DNA of 64,000 bases from Pseudomonas beijingensis (GCF_030687295.1 NZ_CP117425.1:1368001-1432000); one strand, 5' to 3'; shown: positions 38,015 to 48,064, numbered from the stretch's first letter. Notes: a model not told the origin generated them from the sequence alone. Numbers and translations: made by a program.

Positions 38015-39481
38015 ATGGCTGTCACCAGCGAACGCGCAAGCAGCAAGCCGTTGATCGAGAAACGTTCGATCGACTACATCCCGGAAGCGGAGCGACACGG
38101 TCGGCTGTTGAGCCAGTTCACTCTCTGGATGGGGGCCAATCTGCAAATCACGGCCATTGTCACCGGTGCATTGGCGGTGGTGCTGGGCGGTGATGTGTTC
38201 TGGTCGTTGATCGGTTTGCTGATCGGCCAAGTGCTCGGCGGTGGCGTCATGGCGTTGCATGCCGCCCAAGGGCCCAAGCTTGGCCTGCCGCAGATGATCT
38301 CCAGCCGGGTGCAGTTTGGTGTGTATGGCGCGGCCATCCCGATCGTGCTGGTGTGCCTGATGTACCTGGGTTTCACCGCGACGGGAACCGTGCTTTCCGG
38401 CCAGGCGCTGGGCCAGTTGTTTGGCGTCAGCGACAGTGTCGGCATCCTCATTTTCGCCAGTGTCATCGTGCTGGTCACGGTGCTCGGTTATCGGGTGATT
38501 CACTTCATTGGCCGTGTCGCCAGCGTTATTGGTGTGATTGCCTTTGTTTACCTGTTCGCTCGACTGATCAGCCAGACGGACGTTGGCGCACTCCTGCAGA
38601 TCCGCCATTTCAGCTGGAGCAGTTTCCTGCTGGCGGTGTCGCTCGCGGCCTCCTGGCAGATCGCCTTCGGCCCCTACGTGGCTGACTATTCGCGTTACCT
38701 GCCGAGCAAGACGTCCTCGGTGAAAACCTTTTTTGCCGCAGGCGCCGGTTCAGTCATCGGCGCACAGGTGGCGATGATCCTCGGCGTGTTTGCCGCCGCC
38801 TCGGCCAATGGGCAATTCGCCGGTCACGAAGTGGCCTACGTCGTGGGCCTGGGGGGTACCGGCGCCACCGCTGCGCTGCTGTACTTCAGCATCGCGTTTG
38901 GCAAGGTCACCATCTCCACGCTGAACTCCTACGGCAGCTTCATGTGCATTGCCACCATCATCAGCGGTTTCCGGGGGCACCTGAACGTCACGCGTTTGCA
39001 GCGGCTGATCTTCGTGCTGGTCATCGTCGGCGCTGCGACCCTGATCGCGCTGCTCGGCCAGCACTCGTTCCTCGGGGCGTTCAAGTCCTTCATCTTGTTC
39101 TTGCTGGCGTTTTTTACGCCTTGGAGCGCGATCAACCTGGTGGATTACTACTGCATCACGCGCGAGCGCTATGACGTGCCGGCACTGGCCGACCCGAACG
39201 GTCGCTATGGTCGTTGGAATGCCCTCGGCATCAGCGTTTATGTCTTCGGTGTGCTGGTGCAATTGCCGTTCATCGCCACCAAGTTCTATACCGGTCCGCT
39301 GGTGGGAGCCATGGGCGGTGTGGATATCTCCTGGATCATCGGCCTGGTGGTCCCGGCGGCGCTGTATTTCGTCCTCGCCAAGAAGTGGCACAGCGCAGTA
39401 CCCGATCAATTGATCCTGCCGCTCGAGCAGGACGCGGTTGACGCACAACCGAGCAGGGCGGGCCGCATCCAAGCGGTCTGA
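38015..39481 (+). CDS. NCS1-family permease (probable urocanate transporter, HutT-type)
   Basis: A 488-residue inner-membrane transporter of the nucleobase:cation symporter 1 family with about 12 hydrophobic segments. The NCS1 N-terminal pattern is visible: 'RSIDYIPEAERHGR' followed by 'FTLWMGANLQITAIVTGALA', then 'GPKLGLPQMISSRVQFGVYG' in helix 3. The family carries cytosine, allantoin or hydantoins. Position directly after hutU and before hutXWV matches the hut permease reported as urocanate transporter in P. fluorescens, so urocanate is the likely substrate by context; cytosine-like substrates cannot be excluded from sequence. Confidence 0.85.
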   Translation: MAVTSERASSKPLIEKRSIDYIPEAERHGRLLSQFTLWMGANLQITAIVTGALAVVLGGDVFWSLIGLLIGQVLGGGVMALHAAQGPKLGLPQMISSRVQFGVYGAAIPIVLVCLMYLGFTATGTVLSGQALGQLFGVSDSVGILIFASVIVLVTVLGYRVIHFIGRVASVIGVIAFVYLFARLISQTDVGALLQIRHFSWSSFLLAVSLAASWQIAFGPYVADYSRYLPSKTSSVKTFFAAGAGSVIGAQVAMILGVFAAASANGQFAGHEVAYVVGLGGTGATAALLYFSIAFGKVTISTLNSYGSFMCIATIISGFRGHLNVTRLQRLIFVLVIVGAATLIALLGQHSFLGAFKSFILFLLAFFTPWSAINLVDYYCITRERYDVPALADPNGRYGRWNALGISVYVFGVLVQLPFIATKFYTGPLVGAMGGVDISWIIGLVVPAALYFVLAKKWHSAVPDQLILPLEQDAVDAQPSRAGRIQAV

Positions 39482-39551
39482 TGGGACGTTGACAGGGCTG
39501 GATGCCTCTTGACTGCCGTAAGCCAATCCAACTGATTAGGAGCGTCACATA

Positions 39552-40520
39552 ATGAAGTCGAACAAGACCCTGCTGACCACATTGCTTTCCATGGGCCTGC
39601 TGGCAAGCGCCGGCGCCACGCAAGCGGCGGGTTGGTGCGAGTCGGGTAAACCGGTGAAGTTCGCCGGCCTGAACTGGGAAAGCGGCATGCTACTGACCGA
39701 CGTCCTGCAAGTGGTGCTGGAAAAAGGCTACGACTGCAAGACCGACAGCCTGCCGGGCAACTCCATCACCATGGAAAACGCCCTGAGCAGCAACGACATC
39801 CAGGTGTTCGCCGAAGAGTGGGTCGGCCGCAGTGAAGTCTGGAACAAGGCCGAGAAAGCCGGCAAGGTGGTCGGCGTCGGTGCCCCGGTCGTGGGCGCCA
39901 TCGAGGGCTGGTACGTGCCACGCTACGTGGTTGAAGGCGACGCCAAGCGCAAGCTCGAAGCCAAGGCCCCGGGCCTGAAGAACATCGCCGACCTGGGCCA
40001 ATACGCTGCCGTGTTCAAGGACCCGGAAGAACCGTCTAAGGGCCGCTTCTACAACTGCCCGGCCGGCTGGACCTGCGAGCTGGACAACAGCGAAATGCTG
40101 AAAAGCTACGGCCTGGAAAAAACCTACACCAACTTCCGCCCAGGCACCGGCCCGGCCTTGGATGCGGCGGTGCTGTCGAGCTACAAGCGTGGCGAACCGA
40201 TCCTGTTCTACTACTGGTCGCCAACACCGCTGATGGGCCAGGTGGACCTGGTGAAACTGGAAGAAAAACCGGGCGTGGATAAGAGCGTAAGCATCAAGGT
40301 CGGCCTGTCCAAGACCTTCCACGACGAAGCCCCGGAACTGGTGGCGGTGCTGGAAAAGGTCAACCTGCCCATCGATATCCTGAACCAGAACCTCGGGCGT
40401 ATGGCCAAGGAGCGGATCGAGTCGCCGAAACTGGCGAAGATCTTCCTGAAGGAACATCCTGAAGTCTGGCACGCCTGGGTCAGTGAAGACGCTGCCAAGA
40501 AAATCGACGCGGCTCTGTAG
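39552..40520 (+). CDS. hutX: ABC transporter substrate-binding protein HutX
   Basis: A 322-residue periplasmic binding protein of the glycine betaine/proline (OpuAC) class with a signal peptide over residues 1-25 (ending Thr-Gln-Ala-Ala). Class features are 'VKFAGLNWESGMLLTDVLQV' at the mature N-terminus, 'VFAEEWVGRSEVWNK' and 'GEPILFYYWSPTPLMGQ', the aromatic-rich region that cages the ligand. A good AGGAG precedes the ATG. Followed by permease and ATPase genes, it forms the complete importer HutXWV, which serves histidine uptake in related pseudomonads. Confidence 0.92.
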   Translation: MKSNKTLLTTLLSMGLLASAGATQAAGWCESGKPVKFAGLNWESGMLLTDVLQVVLEKGYDCKTDSLPGNSITMENALSSNDIQVFAEEWVGRSEVWNKAEKAGKVVGVGAPVVGAIEGWYVPRYVVEGDAKRKLEAKAPGLKNIADLGQYAAVFKDPEEPSKGRFYNCPAGWTCELDNSEMLKSYGLEKTYTNFRPGTGPALDAAVLSSYKRGEPILFYYWSPTPLMGQVDLVKLEEKPGVDKSVSIKVGLSKTFHDEAPELVAVLEKVNLPIDILNQNLGRMAKERIESPKLAKIFLKEHPEVWHAWVSEDAAKKIDAAL

Positions 40521-40590
40521 GTCGAATACCCCCGGCCAACCTTAGGGCTGGCCGGGACGTTCACCGCATCCACTTGATCGAGAGTCTCTT

Positions 40591-41442
40591 ATGTTTCCCG
40601 AAAGCTTTACCTTCTCCATCGCCGATTGGGTCAACGGTTGGGTCGACTCCCTGGTGACCAACTATGGCGATGTGTTCCGGCATATCTCCGACACCCTGCT
40701 GTGGGCCATCGTCAACCTCGAAGGTGTGCTGCGCATGGCGCCCTGGTGGCTGATGCTGGCCATCGTCGGCGGCGTTGCCTGGCACGCCACCCGCAAGGTC
40801 GTGACCACGGCGGTGATCGTCGGCCTGTTGTTCCTGGTGGGCGCGGTGGGCCTGTGGGACAAGCTGATGCAGACCCTCGCGTTGATGCTGGTGGCGACGC
40901 TGATCTCGGTGTTGATCGGCATTCCCCTGGGCATCCTCTCGGCGCGCAGCAATCGCCTGCGTTCGGTGCTGATGCCGTTGCTGGACATCATGCAGACCAT
41001 GCCGAGCTTCGTGTACCTGATTCCGGTGTTGATGCTGTTCGGCCTGGGCAAGGTCCCGGCGATTTTCGCCACGGTGATCTACGCCGCGCCGCCGTTGATT
41101 CGCCTGACCGACCTGGGCATCCGCCAGGTGGACGGCGAAGTGATGGAAGCCATCAACGCCTTTGGCGCCAACCGCTGGCAACAGCTGTTCGGCGTGCAAC
41201 TGCCCCTGGCCCTGCCGAGCATCATGGCCGGGATCAACCAGACCACCATGATGGCCTTGTCGATGGTCGTCATCGCTTCGATGATCGGCGCCCGAGGCCT
41301 GGGTGAAGACGTACTGGTGGGCATCCAGACCCTCAACGTTGGACGCGGCCTGGAAGCGGGGCTGGCCATCGTGATTCTCGCCGTGGTCATCGACCGCATT
41401 ACCCAGGCCTATGGTCGTCCTCGGCATGAGGTGAGCAAATGA
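40591..41442 (+). CDS. hutW: ABC transporter permease HutW
   Basis: A 283-residue inner-membrane permease of the ProW/OpuAB class with about six membrane helices. The cytoplasmic EAA coupling loop '[20 protein letters not shown]' is near residue 184. Other class segments are '[20 protein letters not shown]' and '[20 protein letters not shown]'. It follows hutX after 70 bases and overlaps the start of hutV by four bases (ATGA), so permease and ATPase are made together. Confidence 0.93.
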   Translation: MFPESFTFSIADWVNGWVDSLVTNYGDVFRHISDTLLWAIVNLEGVLRMAPWWLMLAIVGGVAWHATRKVVTTAVIVGLLFLVGAVGLWDKLMQTLALMLVATLISVLIGIPLGILSARSNRLRSVLMPLLDIMQTMPSFVYLIPVLMLFGLGKVPAIFATVIYAAPPLIRLTDLGIRQVDGEVMEAINAFGANRWQQLFGVQLPLALPSIMAGINQTTMMALSMVVIASMIGARGLGEDVLVGIQTLNVGRGLEAGLAIVILAVVIDRITQAYGRPRHEVSK

Positions 41443-42269
41443 GCAACGCAGCCATCAGCAAGATCGAAGTCAAGAACGTCTTCAAGATTTTCGGCAATCG
41501 CTCCAAGGAAGCCCTGGAGCTGATCCGCCAGAACAAGACCAAGGACCAGGTGCTGGCGGAAACCGGTTGCGTGGTCGGTGTGAACGACCTGTCGTTGAGC
41601 ATCGGCACCGGTGAGATCTTCGTGATCATGGGCCTGTCCGGTTCCGGCAAGTCCACGTTGGTGCGCCACTTCAACCGGCTGATCGACCCTACCAGTGGCG
41701 CGATCCTGGTGGACGGCGAAGACATCCTGCAACTGGATATGGATGCCCTGCGCGAGTTTCGCCGGCACAAGATCAGCATGGTGTTCCAGAGCTTCGGCCT
41801 GTTGCCCCACAAGAGCGTGCTGGACAACGTCGCCTATGGTTTGAAAGTGCGCGGTGAGAGCAAGCAGGTGTGCGCCGAGCGTGCGCTACATTGGATCAAC
41901 ACCGTGGGCCTGAAAGGCTACGAGAACAAATACCCGCACCAGCTCTCCGGCGGTATGCGCCAACGGGTCGGTCTGGCCCGGGCCCTGGCGGCGGACACCG
42001 ACATCATCCTGATGGACGAAGCCTTCAGCGCCCTCGACCCGTTGATCCGCGCGGAAATGCAGGACCAGTTGCTGGAACTGCAAAAGACCCTGCACAAGAC
42101 CATCGTCTTCATCACCCACGACCTCGACGAGGCCGTGCGCATCGGCAATCGTATTGCGATTCTCAAGGACGGCAAGCTGATCCAGGTCGGCACGCCGAGA
42201 GAGATCCTGCACTCGCCGGCGGATGAGTATGTCGATCGGTTTGTGCAGCGTAGGGCTGCGGTGGTGTAA
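41439..42269 (+). CDS. hutV: ABC transporter ATP-binding protein HutV
   Basis: A 276-residue ATPase of the ProV/OpuAA class. Walker A is '[10 protein letters not shown]' near residue 66, the Q-loop '[15 protein letters not shown]' near 112, the signature '[16 protein letters not shown]' near 169 and Walker B '[13 protein letters not shown]' near 190. The N-terminal '[20 protein letters not shown]' extension is typical of this class. The CBS domains seen in some ProV proteins are absent. It completes the hutXWV importer. Confidence 0.94.
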   Translation: MSNAAISKIEVKNVFKIFGNRSKEALELIRQNKTKDQVLAETGCVVGVNDLSLSIGTGEIFVIMGLSGSGKSTLVRHFNRLIDPTSGAILVDGEDILQLDMDALREFRRHKISMVFQSFGLLPHKSVLDNVAYGLKVRGESKQVCAERALHWINTVGLKGYENKYPHQLSGGMRQRVGLARALAADTDIILMDEAFSALDPLIRAEMQDQLLELQKTLHKTIVFITHDLDEAVRIGNRIAILKDGKLIQVGTPREILHSPADEYVDRFVQRRAAVV

Positions 42270-42298
42270 GGCTGAACTCAGTTGTGGCGAGGGGATTT

Positions 42299-42391
42299 AT
42301 CTGTGGGAGCAAAGCTTGCTCGCGATACAGGCGCCTCGGTTCCAGAGAGGCCGCGTTGTTTTTATCGCGGGCAAGCCTTGCTCCCACAGAT
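42299..42391. repeat. REP doublet, mixed subtype
   Basis: Inverted copies at about 42299-42326 and 42364-42391, between hutV and the first histidase paralogue. The arms and the adjoining spacer ('CAGGCGCCTCGGTT') are almost identical to the doublet at 47801-47891. Confidence 0.85.
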
Positions 42392-42444
42392 GTCCGCTCC
42401 TTGCCACAAATGTTATTGGCAACTTTATGTGCATGAGGCTTTAG

Positions 42445-43968
42445 ATGTCCCAGGCTGAAAAAATCATCATCACCGGCGCTCCATTGCGTTGGCAGGACGT
42501 CGTCGCTGTCGCCCGCTTCGGCGCTGTGCTCGAGTTGTCGACCCAGACCTGGGCGCGGATCGACAATGCCCAGGCCATCGTCCAGCGCATCGTCGCAAGC
42601 GGCGAGCGCGCCTATGGCGTCAACACCGGCCTGGGGGCCTTGTGCAATGTCTCGCTCAAGGACGAACAACTCAGCCAGCTGTCGCGCAACACCCTGCTCA
42701 GCCATGCCTGTGGCGTCGGCCCGGTGCTTTGCGATGAGCAGACCCGGGCGATTATCTGCGCCGCCATTCTCAACTACAGCCACGGCAAATCCGGCATCCA
42801 TCGCCGAGTGGTCGAGGCGTTGCTGGCGCTGCTCAATCGCGGTATCACGCCGCAAGTGCCGTCCCAGGGGTCGGTGGGTTACCTGACCCACATGGCCCAC
42901 ATCGGCATCGCACTGCTGGGTGTCGGCCAGGTCAGCTACCGCGGACAAATAGTCCCGGCGCAACAGGCCTTGGCGGCAGAGGGTTTGCAACCGGTGCAAC
43001 TGGGGGCCAAGGACGGTTTGTGCCTGGTCAACGGCACGCCGTGCATGACCGGCCTGAGCTGCCTGGCCCTGGCCGATGCGACGCGCCTGGTGCAATGGGC
43101 CGACGTGATCGGCGCCATGAGCTTCGAGGCCCAGCGCGGCCAGATTGCCGCGTTCGACGCCGACGTCATTGCCCTCAAGCCGCACCCGGGCATGCAGCAG
43201 GTCGGCGTGAATTTGCGGGCATTGCTCGACGGCAGCGAGGTCATCGCCGCGAGCCTGGGCATCCGTACCCAGGACGCCTTGAGCATCCGTTCGATTCCCC
43301 AGGTGCATGGCGCCGCTCGCGATCAGTTGGCCCACGCCCGGCAACAGATCGAAACCGAACTCAACGCGGTCACCGATAATCCGCTGCTGCTGGGTACGCC
43401 GGAGAATTTCCGGGTCATGTCCCAGGCCAATCCCCACGGCCAGTCGATGGCGTTGGCGGCGGACCTGTTGGCGATTGCCATGGCAGAGATCGGTTCCATC
43501 GCCGAGCGTCGCCTCGACCGCTTGATCAACCCCCACGTCAGCGGCCTGCCAGCCTTCCTGGTGGCCAACCCCGGCGTGAACTCGGGGATGATGATTGTGC
43601 AATATGTCGCCGCGTCGCTGTGCGCGGAGAACAAGCAACTGGCGCAACCGGCGGTGCTGGACAACTTCGTCACCTCCGGTTTGCAGGAAGATCACCTGAG
43701 CATGGGCACCAACGCGGCCCTGAAGCTGCACCGGGCGCTGGAAAACTGCACGCAGATCCTCGCCATCGAATACCTGTTGGCGGCTCAGGCCTTTGAGTTT
43801 CTCAAGGCCCAGCGCTTCGGCGCCGGCACCGACATCGCCTGGAAGCTGCTGCGCGAGCGCGTACCGGCCTACGACCAGGACCGCTGGCTGGCGCCGGACA
43901 TCGCCAGTGCTGCGGCGCTGCTTAAAGATCCAACCGTGCTGCACGATGCTTTACCGAATTTGAATTGA
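42445..43968 (+). CDS. Histidase-like aromatic amino acid lyase lacking the MIO Ala-Ser-Gly
   Basis: A 507-residue member of the histidine/phenylalanine ammonia-lyase family, in the position called hutH1 in related pseudomonads. Most family segments are present: 'YGVNTGLGAL' near residue 57, 'NTLLSHACGVGPVL', 'LVNGTPCMTGLSC', 'AVTDNPLLLGTPENF' and 'GLQEDHLSMG'. The cofactor loop is not: the neighbouring HutH reads '[15 protein letters not shown]', whereas this protein reads 'GSVGYLTHMAHI'. Three residues, the Ala-Ser-Gly that cyclise into MIO, are missing while the flanks align. It should lack normal lyase activity. The frame is intact, so a non-lyase or regulatory role is possible. It starts at ATG 42445 without a strong ribosome site. 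Confidence 0.9.
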   Translation: MSQAEKIIITGAPLRWQDVVAVARFGAVLELSTQTWARIDNAQAIVQRIVASGERAYGVNTGLGALCNVSLKDEQLSQLSRNTLLSHACGVGPVLCDEQTRAIICAAILNYSHGKSGIHRRVVEALLALLNRGITPQVPSQGSVGYLTHMAHIGIALLGVGQVSYRGQIVPAQQALAAEGLQPVQLGAKDGLCLVNGTPCMTGLSCLALADATRLVQWADVIGAMSFEAQRGQIAAFDADVIALKPHPGMQQVGVNLRALLDGSEVIAASLGIRTQDALSIRSIPQVHGAARDQLAHARQQIETELNAVTDNPLLLGTPENFRVMSQANPHGQSMALAADLLAIAMAEIGSIAERRLDRLINPHVSGLPAFLVANPGVNSGMMIVQYVAASLCAENKQLAQPAVLDNFVTSGLQEDHLSMGTNAALKLHRALENCTQILAIEYLLAAQAFEFLKAQRFGAGTDIAWKLLRERVPAYDQDRWLAPDIASAAALLKDPTVLHDALPNLN

Positions 43969-44085
43969 TCAAAAAACCGCCGGCGTGCCAAGGCATCCAT
44001 CGCCCAAAAGGCGAGGGTGACGGATAACGGAACATTCCGGAGCGACTGGCGGGTGAAAAAACAAAACTCTCAAAAGGAGCAATAC

Positions 44086-45618
44086 ATGACTGCCTTAAAC
44101 CTGATTCCCGGCCAATTGAGCTTGGCTCAATTGCGTGACATCTATCAGCAACCCGTGACCCTCAGCCTCGACGCCAGCGCGTCGGCGCAGATCGAAGCCA
44201 GCGTCGCCTGTGTCGAGCAGATCCTGGCCGAGAACCGTACTGCGTACGGCATCAACACCGGTTTCGGCCTGCTGGCTTCGACCCGCATCGCCAGCGAAGA
44301 CCTGGAGAACCTGCAGCGCTCCCTGGTGCTGTCCCATGCCGCCGGTGTGGGCGAGCCGATCAGCGATGCGCTGGTGCGGTTGGTCATGGTGCTCAAGGTC
44401 AACAGTCTGAGCCGGGGTTTTTCGGGCATTCGCCGGCAGGTGATCGATGCGCTGATTGCGCTGATCAATGCCGAGGTCTATCCGCACATTCCGCTGAAAG
44501 GTTCGGTCGGTGCTTCCGGCGACCTGGCACCGCTGGCCCACATGTCCCTGGTGCTGCTGGGTGAAGGCAAGGCCCGCTACAAAGGCGAATGGCTGCCGGC
44601 TGTCGATGCCCTGAAAGTCGCTGGCCTCGCGCCGCTGACCCTGGCTGCCAAAGAAGGCCTGGCGCTGCTCAACGGCACCCAGGTGTCCACCGCGTTTGCC
44701 CTGCGTGGCCTGTTCGAAGGCGAAGACCTGTTTGCCGGCGCCCTGGCCCTGGGCAGCCTGACGGTGGAAGCGGTGCTCGGCTCGCGTTCGCCATTCGATG
44801 CGCGCATCCATGCCGCGCGCGGCCAGAAAGGCCAGATCGATGCCGCCGCCGCTTACCGCGATCTGCTGGGCGAGCGCAGCGAAGTCTCCGATTCGCACCA
44901 GAACTGCGACAAGGTCCAGGACCCGTACTCCCTGCGCTGCCAGCCGCAAGTGATGGGCGCCTGCCTGACTCAGTTCCGCCAGGCCGCCGAGGTGCTGGTG
45001 ATCGAGGCCAACGCGGTGTCGGATAACCCGCTGGTGTTCGCCGCCGAGGGTGACGTGATTTCCGGTGGCAACTTCCACGCCGAACCGGTGGCGATGGCCG
45101 CCGACAACATGGCCCTGGCGATTGCCGAAATCGGCTCCCTGAGCGAGCGTCGTATCTCGTTGATGATGGACAAGCACATGTCGCAACTGCCGCCGTTCCT
45201 GGTGGCCAATGGCGGGGTGAACTCCGGCTTCATGATCGCCCAGGTCACCGCTGCCGCCCTGGCCAGCGAAAACAAGGCACTGTCCCATCCCCATTCGGTG
45301 GACAGCCTGCCGACCTCGGCCAACCAGGAAGACCACGTCTCCATGGCCCCGGCTGCTGGCAAGCGCCTGTGGGAAATGGCCGAAAATACCCGTGGGATTC
45401 TGGCGGTGGAATGGCTCGCGGCGTGCCAGGGGCTGGACCTGCGCGGCGGTTTGAAGACCTCCGCCAAACTGGAGCAGGCCAGGGCACTGCTGCGTGCAGA
45501 AGTACCGTTTTATGAGAAGGACCGGTTCTTTGCGCCGGACATCAATGCGGCTACTGAATTGTTGGCCAGTCGTTGCCTGAATGAGCTGGTCACGGCGCAG
45601 TTGTTGCCGAGCCTGTAA
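44086..45618 (+). CDS. hutH: Histidine ammonia-lyase
   Basis: A 510-residue cytosolic tetrameric enzyme that eliminates ammonia from L-histidine to give urocanate, the first step of the pathway. The MIO-forming Ala-Ser-Gly is intact in '[20 protein letters not shown]' near residue 143. The catalytic Tyr in '[13 protein letters not shown]', '[12 protein letters not shown]' and '[12 protein letters not shown]' are present. Length is typical. AAAAGGAG lies seven bases before the ATG. It is the second of two tandem paralogues (hutH2 position) and the one expected to be the working histidase. Confidence 0.97.
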   Translation: MTALNLIPGQLSLAQLRDIYQQPVTLSLDASASAQIEASVACVEQILAENRTAYGINTGFGLLASTRIASEDLENLQRSLVLSHAAGVGEPISDALVRLVMVLKVNSLSRGFSGIRRQVIDALIALINAEVYPHIPLKGSVGASGDLAPLAHMSLVLLGEGKARYKGEWLPAVDALKVAGLAPLTLAAKEGLALLNGTQVSTAFALRGLFEGEDLFAGALALGSLTVEAVLGSRSPFDARIHAARGQKGQIDAAAAYRDLLGERSEVSDSHQNCDKVQDPYSLRCQPQVMGACLTQFRQAAEVLVIEANAVSDNPLVFAAEGDVISGGNFHAEPVAMAADNMALAIAEIGSLSERRISLMMDKHMSQLPPFLVANGGVNSGFMIAQVTAAALASENKALSHPHSVDSLPTSANQEDHVSMAPAAGKRLWEMAENTRGILAVEWLAACQGLDLRGGLKTSAKLEQARALLRAEVPFYEKDRFFAPDINAATELLASRCLNELVTAQLLPSL

Positions 45619-45625
45619 GGGCCTC

Positions 45626-45715
45626 ATCGCGAGCAAGCTCGCTCCCCACAGGGGTAGGGGTTGAACATTCATTTGGGATACACCCTGGCCCTTGTGGGAG
45701 CGAGCCTGCTCGCGA
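45626..45715. repeat. REP doublet (REPIN)
   Basis: Inverted copies at about 45627-45651 and 45691-45715, between hutH and hutI. One arm has an extra C (CTCCCCACAG) and the other a T-to-C change. Confidence 0.83.
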
Positions 45716-45746
45716 ATCGATTTTGAATGAGACGAGGAGACTCGGG

Positions 45747-46951
45747 ATGAAAACCCTCTGGCAAAACTGCCACGCCGCCACCATGGCCCAGGGCGTCTAC
45801 TCGATCATCGAAGACGCGGCCATTGTCACCCAGGGCGAGCACATTCACTGGATCGGTCCGCGTGCCGAACTGCCGACGGGTGACTATCCAGCGGTCAACG
45901 ACCTCAAGGGCGCCTGGGTCACGCCGGGGTTGATCGATTGCCACACCCACACGGTGTTTGGCGGCAACCGCAGCGGTGAGTTCGAACAGCGCCTGCAAGG
46001 CGTCAGCTACGCCGAGATCGCGGCGGCCGGCGGTGGCATCGCCAGCACCGTGCGCGCCACCCGCGCCGCCAGTGAAGACGAGCTGTTCGCCAGTGCCGCC
46101 AAGCGCCTGCAGAGTCTGATGCACGACGGCGTGACCACAGTGGAAATCAAGTCCGGCTACGGCCTCGACCTGGCCAGCGAACGCAAGATCCTGCGAGTCA
46201 TCCGTCGCCTTGGCGCCGAGTTGCCGGTCAGCGTACGCAGCACCTGCCTGGCGGCCCACGCCTTGCCGCCGGAATACAAAGATCGCGCCGATGACTACAT
46301 CGAACACATCTGCACCGAGATGCTGCCGGCCCTGGCGGCCCGAGGGGCTGGTGGATGCGGTGGATGCCTTTTGCGAATACCTGGCGTTTTCCCCGGCCCA
46401 GGTCGAGCGCGTGTTCATCGCCGCACAACAACTGGGGCTGCCGGTAAAGCTGCACGCCGAACAACTGTCGTCGCTGCACGGTTCCAGCCTGGCGGCGCGT
46501 TACCAGGCGCTGTCGGCCGATCACCTGGAGTTCATGACCGAGGACGATGCCAAGGCCATGGCCGAGTCCGGCACCGTGGCAGTGTTGCTGCCGGGGGCGT
46601 TTTATTTCCTGCGCGAAACTCAACTGCCGCCTATGGATGCCCTGCGTAAGCACGGGGTGAAAATCGCCGTGGCCAGCGACCTCAACCCCGGCACCTCGCC
46701 GGCATTGTCATTGCGCTTGATGTTGAACATGGCCTGCACCTGTTTCCGCATCACCCCGGAAGAAGCCCTTGGCGGGGGCGACGATTCATGCGGCCCAGGC
46801 CTTGGGCATGGCTGACACCCACGGTTCGCTGGAAGTCGGCAAAGTCGCGGACTTTGTCGCCTGGCACATCGACCGCCCGGCCGACCTGGCGTACTGGCTC
46901 GGTGGCGATCTGGAAAAACGCGTCGTGCGTCACGGCGTGGAAATCGATTGA
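45747..46951 (+). pseudogene. hutI: Imidazolonepropionase hutI, interrupted by two +1 frameshifts
   Basis: Encodes the amidohydrolase that opens imidazolone propionate to formimino-glutamate. The start '[13 protein letters not shown]', the metal motif '[20 protein letters not shown]' and '[12 protein letters not shown]' are in one frame. After an extra base at about 46339-46341 (CCC for CC), reading continues in a second frame with '[20 protein letters not shown]' and '[13 protein letters not shown]'. After a further extra base at about 46769 (CTT for CT) it continues in a third, '[20 protein letters not shown]' to '[10 protein letters not shown]'. Restored, it is a full-length protein of 400 residues. 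Nothing else is decayed, so the two insertions may be sequencing errors or very recent mutations. Confidence 0.92.
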
Positions 46952-46962
46952 GGAGAACGGTT

Positions 46963-47766
46963 GTGGAGAAGGTCCTGAATTTCAAGCAAGGGCGTGTGCC
47001 GCTGTTGGTCAGCATGCCCCACGCCGGCCTGCGCCTGACGCCGGCGGTACAGGCCGGGTTGATTCCCGAAGCCCAGAGCCTGCCGGACACCGACTGGCAC
47101 ATTCCCAAGCTCTATGAATTCGCCAATGAGTTGGGCGCCAGCACCCTGGCCGCGGAGTACTCGAGGTTCGTCGTCGACCTGAATCGCCCCTCCGATGACA
47201 AACCGATGTACGTCGGCGCCACCACTGGGTTGTACCCGGCGACGCTGTTCGATGGCGTGCCGTTGTTTCGCGAAGGGCTGGAACCGTCGGCCGAGGAACG
47301 GGCGACGTATCTGCAACAGGTCTGGATGCCGTACCACCAAGCACTGCAGCAGGAACTGGCACGGCTCAAGGCCGAGTTCGGCTATGCCTTGCTGTTCGAT
47401 GCCCACTCGATTCGCTCGATGATCCCGCACCTGTTCGACGGCAAACTGCCGGACTTCAACCTCGGAACGTTCAACGGTGCCAGTTGCGATCCGACCTTGG
47501 CCAGTAAACTCGAAGCCATCTGCGCCCGCCATGGTCAGTTCACCCACGTGCTCAACGGGCGTTTCAAGGGTGGCCACATCACGCGGCACTATGGCAACCC
47601 GGCCGAAGACATCCATGCGGTGCAACTGGAACTGTGCCAGAGCACCTACATGGAAGAGTTCGAACCGTTCAACTACCGCCCGGATCTGGCGGCGCCGACC
47701 CAGGTGGTGCTCAGGGAATTGCTGGAAGGTTTGTTGGCGTGGGGGCAGCAGGCTTACAAGAAATAA
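46963..47766 (+). CDS. hutG: N-formylglutamate amidohydrolase HutG
   Basis: A 267-residue hydrolase that releases formate and L-glutamate from N-formyl-L-glutamate, completing the HutF branch. Family segments are 'LLVSMPHAGLRLTP' near residue 12, 'DTDWHIPKLYEFANELGAST' near 41, 'SRFVVDLNRPSDD', 'YALLFDAHSIRSMIPHLFDG' near 140 and the late 'NGRFKGGHITRHYGNPAED'. The His and Asp metal ligands are present. The GTG start at 46963 has GAGGAGA upstream and lies 11 bases after the hutI stop. Confidence 0.95.
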   Translation: MEKVLNFKQGRVPLLVSMPHAGLRLTPAVQAGLIPEAQSLPDTDWHIPKLYEFANELGASTLAAEYSRFVVDLNRPSDDKPMYVGATTGLYPATLFDGVPLFREGLEPSAEERATYLQQVWMPYHQALQQELARLKAEFGYALLFDAHSIRSMIPHLFDGKLPDFNLGTFNGASCDPTLASKLEAICARHGQFTHVLNGRFKGGHITRHYGNPAEDIHAVQLELCQSTYMEEFEPFNYRPDLAAPTQVVLRELLEGLLAWGQQAYKK

Positions 47767-47800
47767 AGGCCTACCAATACTCCTGGAGCGAGGGGACTTA

Positions 47801-47891
47801 CCTGTGGGAGCAAAGCTTGCTCGCGATACAGGCGCCTCGGTTTCAGGGGAACCGCGGTGTCTTCATCGCGGGCAAGCCTTGCTCCCACAGA
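47801..47891. repeat. REP doublet, mixed subtype
   Basis: Inverted copies at about 47801-47827 and 47864-47891 after hutG. Both arms and the first part of the spacer match the doublet at 42299-42391 almost base for base. Confidence 0.85.
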
Positions 47892-48064
47892 TCCTCTCGC
47901 TACAGGTTTGTGTTGTTCTTGAGCCTCGGGCGGAAACTGTCGCCACCGTGCAAAACCGCGTCGCCACAGTTCACCTTCGCCCCCTCAACGCTGCGTAATG
48001 TTCCGGTCACGGTGCGCCAAGACACCGACCTACAATAATCCGCTGCCGCACGAGACCTCCCCCG

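Noticed and set aside
36101..38608. An 835-codon minus-strand open frame opposite hutU
   Set aside because: It is antisense to hutU and the permease gene, includes REP sequence, and has the Gln/His/Asp-rich look of reversed high-GC codons.
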